DNA of 64,000 nt from DYJK01 sp040755055 (GTDB lineage Bacteria; Bacteroidota; Ignavibacteria; Ignavibacteriales; Melioribacteraceae): the NCBI GenBank assembly GCA_040755055.1, contig JBFMBS010000015.1:36021-100020 (forward strand). Reading direction: 5' to 3'. The notes below the pieces were generated by a model, which was given only the letters and a program-made list of their open reading frames with translations, searched no databases and was not told where the DNA came from. Positions 27,514 to 36,222 of this stretch are shown here, in pieces. Position 1 is the stretch's first letter, and every line of letters starts with the position of its first letter. The position numbers and the translations under genes were made by a program.

Positions 27514-27648
27514 TTAAATAATCTTTATCCTCTCTTCCGTTGAACCGTAAAATTGGTAAACGAGTCTATCGATTTCGGAACGAAATATTCCCTCTTTGAG
27601 ATATACTTTGTTAATTAATTGTCTTAATGTAAGAATTCTTGTTTGCAT
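27514..27648 (-). pseudogene. C-terminal remnant of a restriction-modification enzyme
   Basis: A 44-codon frame ends with SEIDRLVYQFYGSTEERIKII and a stop. This closely resembles the last residues of many type IIG and type I restriction or modification proteins, which end in IDxLVYxLYGLTEEEIxIV. The rest of such a gene is missing, and an in-frame stop precedes the fragment at 27655. I read it as the stub left after deletion of an R-M gene that once stood in this defence island. Confidence 0.6.
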
Positions 27649-27766
27649 CTGGATTCAGTCATTTATTACTGAAAAAATGTTTTATCAGTTCAATGTATAA
27701 ATAGAGTTCTAAGAGATATATAATGTATTCACACAATAATAAATTAGAAAATAAATTAGTGCAGTT

Positions 27767-28633
27767 TTATTTTTTGCTTTTTTTGACTTTCTTAACTTCA
27801 CCTAGAATTTTTTTCTCGTCACTTTTGAGTCGTCTCTCAACTTTTTTAACGTTTTCTCCTGGAGGGAGGTTTTCAGGTTTTACACCACGTTCTTGTAAAA
27901 TTTTTCTAACAGCAAGATTATTTTCAACATGTTCGTTTGAAACTAAATCATGTCCTTGTAAGTCTTTTTCAACTACATTATGACTGGTTAATTCAGCTGC
28001 AAAGTCTTTTGCTTTTATTGTAAGAGTCGGAATAAAATCTGCTAGTGGTCTGCCATCAGGTATTCTCAATTTTTGTTTCATCATTTGGGTGTTGAGTCCA
28101 CCGAACAGAGCTTTATCTCCTTTTGACCGTATAATAGCAAATCCTTTTTCGTCAACCCCTCTTTCGTATATAATAGAAGAAAGTTTCTTTTCTGAGTGTG
28201 ATAATTTTTCGCGTGCAATTACCCTGGCAACATCAAGCAATCGTTTTTCGATTATTTCTTGTTTACGAGTTTGAACAGCAAAGTAGGTTTGAGCAAAGGC
28301 AATTTCAGGTTTAGATGGGTCCCCATTTTGAGCAATCAGATAACAAGCATATCTTGTAAGCGCGATATCTTCAATTTTTCTCTGCGCACTGCTGCCAAGA
28401 TCAACCATTTTCCCGATATCGGCAAAATGGTCAGAAAGTTTTTCACCAGCATTAGTACATGCGTTTTTTGCTTTCTCAATTACATTAAGAAAATTATCCC
28501 ACTTGGAATAGCCAAGGATGTCTTGTATTTCTCTTGCACTCCAACACTCAACATTTTCTAAAAGGTAACAAGCATTTTCAAACTTCTGGAATAGCTCAGA
28601 AATGAACTCTTTTTTCATTAAGCACCTTTTCAT
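27767..28633 (-). CDS. dinD: DinD-like DNA damage-inducible protein
   Basis: A 288-residue homologue of E. coli DinD. The N-terminal BRO-N-like domain includes NVECWSAREIQDILGYSKWD and the diagnostic ALTRYACYLIAQNGDPSK segment; the C-terminal part is charged, ending in a lysine tail. Start may be Met 1 (28633) or Met 6 (28618, MKKEFISEL). Family knowledge: DinD is an SOS-induced inhibitor of RecA filaments in E. coli, and homologues are frequent in mobile and defence regions. It is on the same strand as the Gabija-type genes but separated by the R-M remnant. Confidence 0.88.
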   Translation of the reverse strand: MKRCLMKKEFISELFQKFENACYLLENVECWSAREIQDILGYSKWDNFLNVIEKAKNACTNAGEKLSDHFADIGKMVDLGSSAQRKIEDIALTRYACYLIAQNGDPSKPEIAFAQTYFAVQTRKQEIIEKRLLDVARVIAREKLSHSEKKLSSIIYERGVDEKGFAIIRSKGDKALFGGLNTQMMKQKLRIPDGRPLADFIPTLTIKAKDFAAELTSHNVVEKDLQGHDLVSNEHVENNLAVRKILQERGVKPENLPPGENVKKVERRLKSDEKKILGEVKKVKKSKK

Positions 28634-28707
28634 TCAATTATAAAATAACCATCTTCTTTTCAACTCTCCATCAATTTTTTATTCAAAACTCTACATTCAG
28701 CTTTCTT

Positions 28708-28733
28708 CACTCGCCAAGTAGATGGCGGGCAAG
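28708..28733. repeat. Right flanking palindromic repeat of the defence island
   Basis: CACTCGCCAAGTAGATGGCG and GGCAAG together match the reverse complement of 23441-23466 at about 21 of 26 positions. It lies between dinD and the ECF sigma factor gene on the right boundary of the island. Confidence 0.7.
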
Positions 28734-28805
28734 CTCAAAATTCCGCATATTAAAGACAACCTTTTTCCTGGTAATCAAGTCAAACCACATAGTAAAAGAA
28801 AATTA

Positions 28806-29375
28806 ATGAGCTTGAGCGATAATCAATTAATTCTAAATGCGCAAAAGGGGGATATGACAGCTTTCGAGCAGTTGGTTTACCGTTATGACCGGCACGTGCT
28901 GAATATTGCTAAGTCATTTAGAAATAGTGACGACGACGCAAAAGATATTTACCAGGAAGTGTTCATTAGAGTTTATCGTGGATTGAAAAATTTTCAATTC
29001 AAAAGTGAGTTCTCGACGTGGCTCTACCGGATTGCTGCTAATGTTTGTATTACTTACCAGACGCGCAAGAAGCAGCATGATTCGATTGATAGAGAAATAG
29101 GCAGTGATGGCGATGACAAAACAACATTTGCCGAGCATTTGCCGGGCGAGCTGAGAACCGATGACGCCGCTGTCGGTACCGATTTATCGAAGCATATAAA
29201 TAAGGCGCTCGATACTTTACCGCCGCAGCAGAAAATGGCTTTTACATTGAAATATTACCAGGAATATAAAATCAAAGAGATTGCAGATATTATGCAGTGC
29301 AACGAAGGAACAGTTAAAAGATATTTATTCACTGCCACACATAAAATGAGAGAACGATTAAAAAAAATTATGTAG
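28806..29375 (+). CDS. ECF-type RNA polymerase sigma factor
   Basis: A 189-residue sigma factor with region 2 (GDMTAFEQLVYRYDRHVLNI...DIYQEVFIRVYRGL) and region 4 (LPPQQKMAFTLKYYQEYKIK followed by EIADIM). The open frame extends upstream to 28722, but that part is in the flanking repeat and unlike the family, so I use ATG 28806 (MSLSDNQL). The next gene encodes a membrane protein with an anti-sigma-like N-terminus, so this pair should respond to an envelope signal and control the two DUF4097 genes that follow. That link is inference from order. Confidence 0.92.
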   Translation: MSLSDNQLILNAQKGDMTAFEQLVYRYDRHVLNIAKSFRNSDDDAKDIYQEVFIRVYRGLKNFQFKSEFSTWLYRIAANVCITYQTRKKQHDSIDREIGSDGDDKTTFAEHLPGELRTDDAAVGTDLSKHINKALDTLPPQQKMAFTLKYYQEYKIKEIADIMQCNEGTVKRYLFTATHKMRERLKKIM

Positions 29376-29430
29376 TCACGCTTCAACACGTCCGCCTCAA
29401 GCGGGCTGCCCGGTGTGACCGGAGAATAAA

Positions 29431-30396
29431 ATGAACAAAGAAAAATTTATTGAGCAAGCACATTTATATCTGATGAACGAACTCGATGAGAATGAAAGGA
29501 CCGAGTTGGAAAATCTTATGTTGGAAAACGATGAACTTCACAACGAGTTTGAATCAATCAGAGAATTATACAGTGCAATTACGAAAAGCCGCCCGGTCGA
29601 ATCAGATGAAAAATTGTTGGTATCGGCGCGTAATTCTTTGATGCGCACTATCCGTAAAGAATCAGAAACAGTATCGGCAAAGAATAAAATAATTGAATGG
29701 CTCAAAAACATTTTTGTTGTTAATTATAAATTATCATTCGGTGGAGTTGGTTTGTTGGTTGTCGGATTTTTAGCCGGATATCTAATTTTTTCTGTTGGTC
29801 CACAACCACCGATGTTACAGAGTGGAGACTCAATCAATCTTGATAATGCTTCCGAAAGTTCGACAAAAATTACAAACATACGTTTCCCTAATCCATTTTC
29901 AGAAAACGGTGAAATTGAAATTGCGTTTGATGCGGTTAAACCGATCAGCTACAAAGGCACAGCCGATGACCCGATGATCCAAAAATTATTAGCTACTGCA
30001 TTGGTTACCGAAAGCAATCCGGGATTACGGTTAAAGACAGTTAATACCATTTCTTCCCAAATAGAATCAGAAAATATCTCTGTCGATCCTAAAGTGAAAT
30101 CATCTCTGATAACTGCTATGAAAGTAGATGATAATCCGGCTGTTCGGAGAGAAGCATTGAACGCATTAATGAAATTTCCGTTCGATGAAGAAATACGGGA
30201 TGCATTCTTATTTGTTCTTTCTAACGACAACAATTCGGGGATGAGGGTTTCTGCAATTAATGCGCTTGCAGAATTGAAAGTTCAAGGAAAATCATTGGAT
30301 GAAAAAATAATAGAAGTATTAAGCAGAAAAGCTCAGAATGATGAAAGTGATTTCATTAGAATCCGTGCAGCTTCTCTTGTTAAGGAGGTTAACTAA
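29431..30396 (+). CDS. Membrane anti-sigma-like protein fused to HEAT repeats
   Basis: A 321-residue protein. Residues 1-75 resemble the helical anti-sigma domain (YLMNELDENERTELENLMLE) but lack the zinc ligands of the zf-HC2 type. A single membrane segment (about 104-126, GVGLLVVGFLAGYLIF) follows, and the rest is a set of HEAT-like helical repeats (NPGLRLKTVNTIS, NPAVRREALNALM, NSGMRVSAINALA) placed outside the membrane. I infer that the sigma factor is held inside and the repeats sense the periplasm. It is encoded 55 bases after the sigma gene and one base before the next gene. Confidence 0.8.
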   Translation: MNKEKFIEQAHLYLMNELDENERTELENLMLENDELHNEFESIRELYSAITKSRPVESDEKLLVSARNSLMRTIRKESETVSAKNKIIEWLKNIFVVNYKLSFGGVGLLVVGFLAGYLIFSVGPQPPMLQSGDSINLDNASESSTKITNIRFPNPFSENGEIEIAFDAVKPISYKGTADDPMIQKLLATALVTESNPGLRLKTVNTISSQIESENISVDPKVKSSLITAMKVDDNPAVRREALNALMKFPFDEEIRDAFLFVLSNDNNSGMRVSAINALAELKVQGKSLDEKIIEVLSRKAQNDESDFIRIRAASLVKEVN

Positions 30397-30397
30397 T

Positions 30398-31549
30398 ATG
30401 AAAACAATAAAAATATTATCCGGAATATTAATGGGGTTGTTAATCACAGCCGGTAATGTATCGGCAAACCCGGATCAACAGAATGAATCGACCGGAACAT
30501 TTAAAGTAAGCAAAGGCGGCAAGATTTACGTCAATGTCAATCCCGGCGATGTTAAAATCCAAACGTGGGACAAAAACGAAGTGGTTGTAAAAGTAAGGGG
30601 TCTGGAAGACGATGAAAAAGATGATCTTGAAATGAAGCTCGATAAAAATACTGTTAGGATTGAGTACTCGTCCAATTGGGGTTGGGGCGGTGAAGGAGAA
30701 TTTTATATTTCTATACCGTCGCAATTCAACGTAGAAGTTTATACGAGCGGTGGTGATATCAGGATTACCGGCAGCGTTAATGGTGAAGTTGAATTAAATA
30801 CAATGGGCGGAAATATAAATTTAGGAAATATTATAGGGAGAACTAAGATCAATACACAAGGCGGCGATATTGAAACCGGCGAGATCGAAGGGGCATTGGA
30901 TGCAAGTACTATGGGGGGAGATGTAAAATTAGGCGATGTGAAAGGAGAGAGAGCTAAGGTTAGTACAATGGGTGGCGATATCATTATCGGCAAAGTTTCA
31001 TCCGGGTTGAATGCAGTGACTTATGGCGGCGATATTCTTGTGAAAAGTATCGGCGGAAACGCAGACGTACAAACCATGGGCGGCGATGTTGACCTGGGCA
31101 ATGTCAGCGGCTCAGTTAATATGAGTACTAACGGCGGTAACCTGACGGTTAAAAGTGCAAGCGGAAAAGTTCAGGCAAATACTTATGCCGGCGAAATTGA
31201 ATTACACGGCATTACCGGAAGCGTTGATGCAAAAACATCTGCCGGGAATATTTATGTAGAAATAAATCCTTCCGCTAATAGTTATAGTAAGTTATATGCA
31301 AACAACGGAAGTATTACCGTTTCTCTTCCCTCTTCTGCTAAAGCTACTGTTGAAGCTGAAATAGGAATACGCGGCTATTGGAAATCTATGAAAGATGTTT
31401 ATAAGATCTATTCCGAGTTTGATGCTAAATCTTACACAACCGACGACAATAGCAGAAGCATTAGGGCAACTTATGTAATTAACGGCGGTGGCGGAAAAAT
31501 TTATGCTAAATCCATTAATGAAAATATCACTATAAAAAAATCTAAATAA
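30398..31549 (+). CDS. DUF4097-family secreted beta-repeat protein
   Basis: A 383-residue protein with a Sec signal peptide (MKTIKILSGILMGLLITAGN). The body is a series of short beta repeats, each centred on a T-x-G-G-D/N-I motif (NTMGGNI, STMGGDV, STMGGDI, QTMGGDV), the pattern of the DUF4097 or putative adhesin family. The fold is predicted to be a beta-solenoid. A strong AAGGAGG site precedes ATG 30398. It follows the anti-sigma gene by one base and precedes a paralogue. Family knowledge: function unknown; often regulated by neighbouring ECF sigma factors. Confidence 0.85.
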   Translation: MKTIKILSGILMGLLITAGNVSANPDQQNESTGTFKVSKGGKIYVNVNPGDVKIQTWDKNEVVVKVRGLEDDEKDDLEMKLDKNTVRIEYSSNWGWGGEGEFYISIPSQFNVEVYTSGGDIRITGSVNGEVELNTMGGNINLGNIIGRTKINTQGGDIETGEIEGALDASTMGGDVKLGDVKGERAKVSTMGGDIIIGKVSSGLNAVTYGGDILVKSIGGNADVQTMGGDVDLGNVSGSVNMSTNGGNLTVKSASGKVQANTYAGEIELHGITGSVDAKTSAGNIYVEINPSANSYSKLYANNGSITVSLPSSAKATVEAEIGIRGYWKSMKDVYKIYSEFDAKSYTTDDNSRSIRATYVINGGGGKIYAKSINENITIKKSK

Positions 31550-31567
31550 ATCTTACGGGGGTATTAT

Positions 31568-32776
31568 ATGAAAAAACTATTTATAATAATTGGATTGTTG
31601 GTAGCCGGACTTTTGTTCATAGCCGCGGCATTCTGCCCCACACATATCGAATTTCCGTCGAAGCTGGTATCAAAAGCTTCATTAATACAATTTGAAGATG
31701 ATAAGAACCTTCATAAAGAGTTTGAAGTTAAGGGAACCGGAATACTTTCGCTTGATCTTAGAACCGGCGGAGCAATCGATATTGAAGGATGGGACAAAAA
31801 TATTATAAGCGTTGATATATCGATTAGCGGCAGAGACGCCGAAGATATCCAGGTCGATTTTGATCTGCATGGAAATAATTTGGATATCTCTTCTTACTAT
31901 GATGGCTATGAAAATAACCATAGCTCCGATGCAACGTTTGTTATTAAAATGCCGAGGAAGTTTAACCTCGATTTTTCTACAATGGGTGGTGATGTGAAAT
32001 TGAAAAATGTTTCAGGGGAATTCGCCGGAAAGACTATGGGCGGTGAGCTAGAAATTTATGATGTTAACGGCGAAGTGGATCTGTCCACTATGGGCGGTGA
32101 TATTACAGTTAAAGATTGTGAAGTTGATGGACAAGTGCATACGATGGGCGGTGAAGTTACCATAGAAAATGTTGTCGGTAATCTTAATGCTAAAACAATG
32201 GGTGGAAGAGTAAGACAAACCAATGTAAAAAGTAGAAGCGGCGATACCGGAAGCGAAGTAAATATTTCTACAATGGGTGGAGATATCGATGTTGACCAGG
32301 CATTGAACGGTGCTAAAGTAAAAACTATGGGTGGTGATATTAAAGTAATTAAAGCCGTTAAATTTGTTGAAGCAGAAACTTACGGTGGAGATATCAATAT
32401 TAATTCGATTGATGGTTATGCTAAAGCCAAAACAATGGGCGGTGATGTTGAAGTTATTATGGTAGGCGATCCAAACATTGGCGACCGCTCGGTTTCATTA
32501 ACTTCTTTGGGCGGAGATATTATTCTAACAGTTCCTTCCGGGCTTTCCATGGATATTGATATTGAAATTGCTTACACAAAAGATATGTGGAATAAAAAAG
32601 GTGAAGTAAACATATTCAGTGATTTTGATATTGTTAAAAAAGAGAAATCGAAAGAATGGGATGATTCCAAAGGTACACCGAGAAAATATTTGTCCGGCAA
32701 AGGTGAAGTGAACGGCGGTAAGCACAAGGTAAAAATAAGAACAATTAACGGGGATGTTTACTTGAAGAAAAGTTGA
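31568..32776 (+). CDS. Second DUF4097-family beta-repeat protein
   Basis: A 402-residue paralogue of the preceding protein, with its own N-terminal hydrophobic signal or anchor (LFIIIGLLVAGLLFIAAAFC). It carries even more TMGGDI/TMGGEL repeats, about nine, spaced roughly 18-25 residues apart. The C-terminus, KVKIRTINGDVYLKKS, closes like the first paralogue. The two genes are 18 bases apart and followed by a strong terminator. Whether the signal is cleaved or stays as an anchor is unclear; the Cys in AAFCPT is not in a good lipobox. Confidence 0.83.
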   Translation: MKKLFIIIGLLVAGLLFIAAAFCPTHIEFPSKLVSKASLIQFEDDKNLHKEFEVKGTGILSLDLRTGGAIDIEGWDKNIISVDISISGRDAEDIQVDFDLHGNNLDISSYYDGYENNHSSDATFVIKMPRKFNLDFSTMGGDVKLKNVSGEFAGKTMGGELEIYDVNGEVDLSTMGGDITVKDCEVDGQVHTMGGEVTIENVVGNLNAKTMGGRVRQTNVKSRSGDTGSEVNISTMGGDIDVDQALNGAKVKTMGGDIKVIKAVKFVEAETYGGDININSIDGYAKAKTMGGDVEVIMVGDPNIGDRSVSLTSLGGDIILTVPSGLSMDIDIEIAYTKDMWNKKGEVNIFSDFDIVKKEKSKEWDDSKGTPRKYLSGKGEVNGGKHKVKIRTINGDVYLKKS

Positions 32777-32800
32777 TTTACTTATCCCGAATGCATACTA

Positions 32801-32834
32801 AACCCGATTCCGTATTGAACGGAACCGGGTTTTT
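32801..32834. terminator. Bidirectional transcription terminator
   Basis: AACCCGATTCCG and CGGAACCGGGTT pair around TATTGAA, followed by TTTT on the plus strand. It lies between the convergent DUF4097 gene and the minus-strand lipoprotein gene. Confidence 0.85.
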
Positions 32835-32838
32835 AATT

Positions 32839-35244
32839 TTAGGGGTAGAAATCTAATTGGAGTTCTGAATTTGCATTGTAAATAAATCTTCTTAACGATA
32901 TTGTTTTCCATTCATTGGTATTTGTATCGAGTGTAAAAACAGACCACGATAAACCAACAACATGATTTTGAACATCAGCACCCTTAAGCAAAAAGAGTAA
33001 TTTATAAGAACCTGAATACTCGATTTTTTGCAGCGGCAAGTTGATTAGATTGGTGGAAAAATCACTTTTGTATGGGGTTCTATTGTGTTTAATGTTTTGT
33101 GTTAAATTAAATGTTGAAATAGTTGATCCGTCATTTGAAACTGTACCATTAATGTTACCGGTATATTTTAACGAATCACCGGTGCCGGTCATTGCCGGCT
33201 CACTATAACTGTAGTTTGAAGAGAAATTTGTTCCATCCCATTCGAGTTTTGCGATAGAGCCAATCACCGTGGTGTTAATGCTAAATGAAAAGCCGGTATA
33301 GTCTGTATTTTCTTTTTCACATTCACCTTCTATTCTTAAAAAGATATAGGCAGTATTGTAAAGATCGCTCAAAGCTCCGCGTGCTACAGTTATGTTGCCT
33401 ACAGCCGAACCAATCTTAGGCGGATTTGGTTGAGTGTTATCATATAAATCAACATAAATTTTATAATTGCCCTCCGACTTAAACTGGTGTTTGAACGATA
33501 ATCCGTTTTGAATGCTATGCATTACTGCATCGTCATTACAATACCACCAGACCACATAATTTGAAGGAAGCGTTCCGGTATAGCTTACATTGAAAGTATA
33601 TCTGCCGTACAAAGTTGCATTAAGCTGGGAAGGATTAATTAACAGTTGGTTCTGAGCGGGATTATAATTAATTGTTATCCATTTGAAATCAATATAATCG
33701 GGATTGGAACCCGCTATTGCGTACCCGTAAATTATAAAACCGAATTTGTTCTTTCCTTCTTTAAGCTGAATCGTTCCTTTGCCCGAATTTGCAATAACAT
33801 CTTGCTCTTGAACAATATATACACCGTTGGTATCAATAATTGCGAATGGCTGAAGGTTGGCAGTGCCCGTGATACAACTTGAACAAACTGCTCTGCAGCT
33901 TAAGGTGAGCAATGCTTCTCCCGAAGTGTAACCATCATATATAATGGAGTTGTCTTTATTATCAATTATACTGTAATCGGGAAAGATACCGCTGCCTATT
34001 GTTCCGTTTTCGAATTGGTTCCAGCGGTAATCAATTTTTGTTTTGTCGATGAAAATGTATCTTCCGAAAAAGGCGAAGTTGTTAAAAGTTAAATTGGGAG
34101 CGTCTGCGCTCAATTTAGTTGTGTAGGGTTCAATTTTTTTTGACACGCTGTTGTAAGTAGTAAACAAGTTTTTATTACCCGGGTAGTTGGGATCAGCTAT
34201 ATATATTTTTCTATCGGTAAGGCCAATTTTGTAAACCACGACCGCATGTGCTTCCGGTTTATTCTTATTATGTACAACAAGAAATTGCGGTTCTTTTGTT
34301 AAAACAATTGCCATAATTAAAGACCACCAAACAAAGCGCTCATCTTTTTCCTGGAATTCATACTTCTCGCGTATTCCTTCGGGACTCATATTAAAATCTT
34401 TTTGAACAACAGAAGCGAAACGGTATCCCCTTGGATTATCTTGCCAAAGAAAATCGGCATTGTTAGCATCGCAAATTTTATCATACTTGTGAAAGAGTGA
34501 GCCGTTACCTTTTATTTTTTTTTCGGAATAATACCAAAGTCCGGTAACTGATTGACCGGCGCAATTTCCGTTCGGGGAAATATATGAACCTCGATTTCTG
34601 AATTCCCAGTCATCAACACCAGGTTCAAAACCGGTTGCAAGCATTGTTTTCCCTTCAAGTTTTGATTCGAGAACACTGAAGATTACCAAGTTTGTGTGTT
34701 CATCATTGTTAAATAATCTTTTCGCTGTTGACGGGTTAGAAAACAAACGTCTTGTGGAAAATTCTATATACTCGTTTGTTAAATCGTTGATGGGTAATCC
34801 TTCGAGAGTACCATCGTTATCATTATAGATGAATGCCATTGCAATTTCACCGGTGTTAATTGTAATGGGGATTTTGAAGTTGATATCCCTTGAAGCAAAC
34901 TCAGTTGCGCTGCTAATTTTAATTAACGGTGATTCTGGGGAAAAATCTTGATCGAAATTGTGAGATGTAATCGGCGCGTATGAGATATTAAAGTTTTGTG
35001 TTGCTGAGAAGGAATTCGGCTGAATAGTCATCTGCATACCGTTAATTGGTGCATCAGGTTTAGAAATAGTGATCGTTCCTCCGCCGGTTCCAATTGTTTG
35101 TGTTGTTATATCTATTACGGTACCGATTTTAATATTCTCTTGATTTGGTTGTTCCGGTTCGGTAGGACCGGCATCTTTTTTACAACTCTGAATAATTATG
35201 AGCGAAGAGAGAATCAATAGAAGGAGGCATAAATACTTCTTCAT
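32839..35244 (-). CDS. Large lipoprotein with a possible papain-like cysteine peptidase domain
   Basis: An 801-residue protein with lipobox IIIQSC (Cys 21), so it is lipid-anchored. Residues about 40-200 are beta-rich (ZU5-like or Ig-like). Around residues 215-360 are Cys 228 in NGNCAGQS, His 333 in PEAHAVVVYKIG and Asp 351 in IADPNYPG, the order and spacing expected for a C39/NlpC or papain-fold site. The C-terminal 430 residues are further beta domains, including a PKD-like piece (YTFNVSYTGTLPSNYVVWWY). No known family is recognised as a whole; a surface protease or transglutaminase-like role is inference. Confidence 0.7.
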   Translation of the reverse strand: MKKYLCLLLLILSSLIIIQSCKKDAGPTEPEQPNQENIKIGTVIDITTQTIGTGGGTITISKPDAPINGMQMTIQPNSFSATQNFNISYAPITSHNFDQDFSPESPLIKISSATEFASRDINFKIPITINTGEIAMAFIYNDNDGTLEGLPINDLTNEYIEFSTRRLFSNPSTAKRLFNNDEHTNLVIFSVLESKLEGKTMLATGFEPGVDDWEFRNRGSYISPNGNCAGQSVTGLWYYSEKKIKGNGSLFHKYDKICDANNADFLWQDNPRGYRFASVVQKDFNMSPEGIREKYEFQEKDERFVWWSLIMAIVLTKEPQFLVVHNKNKPEAHAVVVYKIGLTDRKIYIADPNYPGNKNLFTTYNSVSKKIEPYTTKLSADAPNLTFNNFAFFGRYIFIDKTKIDYRWNQFENGTIGSGIFPDYSIIDNKDNSIIYDGYTSGEALLTLSCRAVCSSCITGTANLQPFAIIDTNGVYIVQEQDVIANSGKGTIQLKEGKNKFGFIIYGYAIAGSNPDYIDFKWITINYNPAQNQLLINPSQLNATLYGRYTFNVSYTGTLPSNYVVWWYCNDDAVMHSIQNGLSFKHQFKSEGNYKIYVDLYDNTQPNPPKIGSAVGNITVARGALSDLYNTAYIFLRIEGECEKENTDYTGFSFSINTTVIGSIAKLEWDGTNFSSNYSYSEPAMTGTGDSLKYTGNINGTVSNDGSTISTFNLTQNIKHNRTPYKSDFSTNLINLPLQKIEYSGSYKLLFLLKGADVQNHVVGLSWSVFTLDTNTNEWKTISLRRFIYNANSELQLDFYP

Positions 35245-35391
35245 ATAACCTCCATATTTATTTATTCATGAGGAAAAGGAGAGGATGGGCGTGTAGAAAT
35301 TGATTAAAAATATTTTGATTGTCAATCGGAAAGAATAAGACGCAGCGTTAAACAAGATATGCGGTTTTATTTGAGGTTTTGAAATGGGATT

Positions 35392-35649
35392 TTATTCTTT
35401 CAATCCCAGGAAGTCAATTAACCTTTTATGAGCTTCATCTGAAAGTTGGACATTGTACTTTTTATAGAACTGAATTGTGGTCTCAACAGATTTAAAGTAA
35501 TGCTGACAGTTGTCGCAGTTTTCAAGATGTGTTTTAATTTCGATACACTTAGGCGAATCGAGCTCTTCGCCAAGATTATCGCATATATGAGCCATTACAT
35601 CTTTGCATGTAGGCATGCCGATTTTTAATGTTGGGTTTTCATTGCTCAT
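35392..35649 (-). CDS. Zinc-binding anti-sigma factor (zf-HC2)
   Basis: An 85-residue protein with a conserved anti-sigma zinc site: Cys 14 in TCKDVM, then H-x3-C-x2-C in THLENCDNC. No membrane segment is present, so it is soluble, as in RsrA-like redox-sensing factors. It overlaps the sigma gene by 11 bases and follows it on the same strand, the normal arrangement for a sigma/anti-sigma pair. The regulon cannot be read from the sequence. Confidence 0.9.
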   Translation of the reverse strand: MSNENPTLKIGMPTCKDVMAHICDNLGEELDSPKCIEIKTHLENCDNCQHYFKSVETTIQFYKKYNVQLSDEAHKRLIDFLGLKE

Positions 35650-36205
35650 ATTTAAATCTCTCGTTTAGTTCATTTCTCAAAAATGCACGTGCGCGGTGCA
35701 AGCGTGATTTTACTGCCGGGATTGAAAGCTCAACTATTTTAGCTGTCTCTTCCGTAGATAATCCCTCCACGTCTCGCAACATAAATACAATTCTGTATTC
35801 CGGCTCAAGCTTTTGAATCGATTCATCAAGAATCTTTTTTAATTCATTGTTCTCTGCAATTTTGTCCGGCGTAATTTTCCAATCTGCAATAGATTTTTCG
35901 TCAATAACCGCTTCATCATCATCGATAGATGTAAATCCATATTTATTTTCAGAACGAGCAAGCATCAAGCAATGGTTAGCAACAACGCGGTAGAGCCAAG
36001 TTGAAAGTTTTGACTGTCCGCTGAACTGTCTAATGTTTTTAACCATGCTCAGAAAAGTTTCTTGCATTGTATGTTCGGCACGGTCTTTATGCCGGCAGAT
36101 CTTGAAAGAGAAATTGTAAACCGTCTGCTCATACATTTTTACAAGATCGGTTAATGCTCTTCTATCACCGCTCTGTGCTAATTCTATTAATTTTAATTCT
36201 TCCAT
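35639..36205 (-). CDS. ECF-type RNA polymerase sigma factor
   Basis: A 188-residue RpoE-like factor. Region 2 is ALTDLVKMYEQTVYNFSFKI and the following helix up to STWLYRVVANHCL; region 4 contains LEPEYRIVFMLRDVEGLSTE followed by ETAKI and SIPAVKSRLHRAR. The 11-base overlap with the zf-HC2 anti-sigma gene means the two are made together. Nothing else is in the unit, so its targets lie elsewhere. Confidence 0.93.
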   Translation of the reverse strand: MEELKLIELAQSGDRRALTDLVKMYEQTVYNFSFKICRHKDRAEHTMQETFLSMVKNIRQFSGQSKLSTWLYRVVANHCLMLARSENKYGFTSIDDDEAVIDEKSIADWKITPDKIAENNELKKILDESIQKLEPEYRIVFMLRDVEGLSTEETAKIVELSIPAVKSRLHRARAFLRNELNERFKYEQ

Positions 36206-36222
36206 AAAATGAGATGTTTCTT

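Noticed and set aside
28722..28805. Upstream extension of the ECF sigma factor to 28722
   Set aside because: The extra residues come from the flanking repeat, and sigma homology begins at ATG 28806.
30338..30397. Earlier start for the first DUF4097 gene inside the anti-sigma gene
   Set aside because: The AAGGAGG site and the signal peptide both point to ATG 30398.
30780..32500. TMGG repeats as a phage tail fibre or CRISPR-like DNA repeat
   Set aside because: The repeats are protein-level, vary in DNA sequence and sit in two complete genes with signal peptides.
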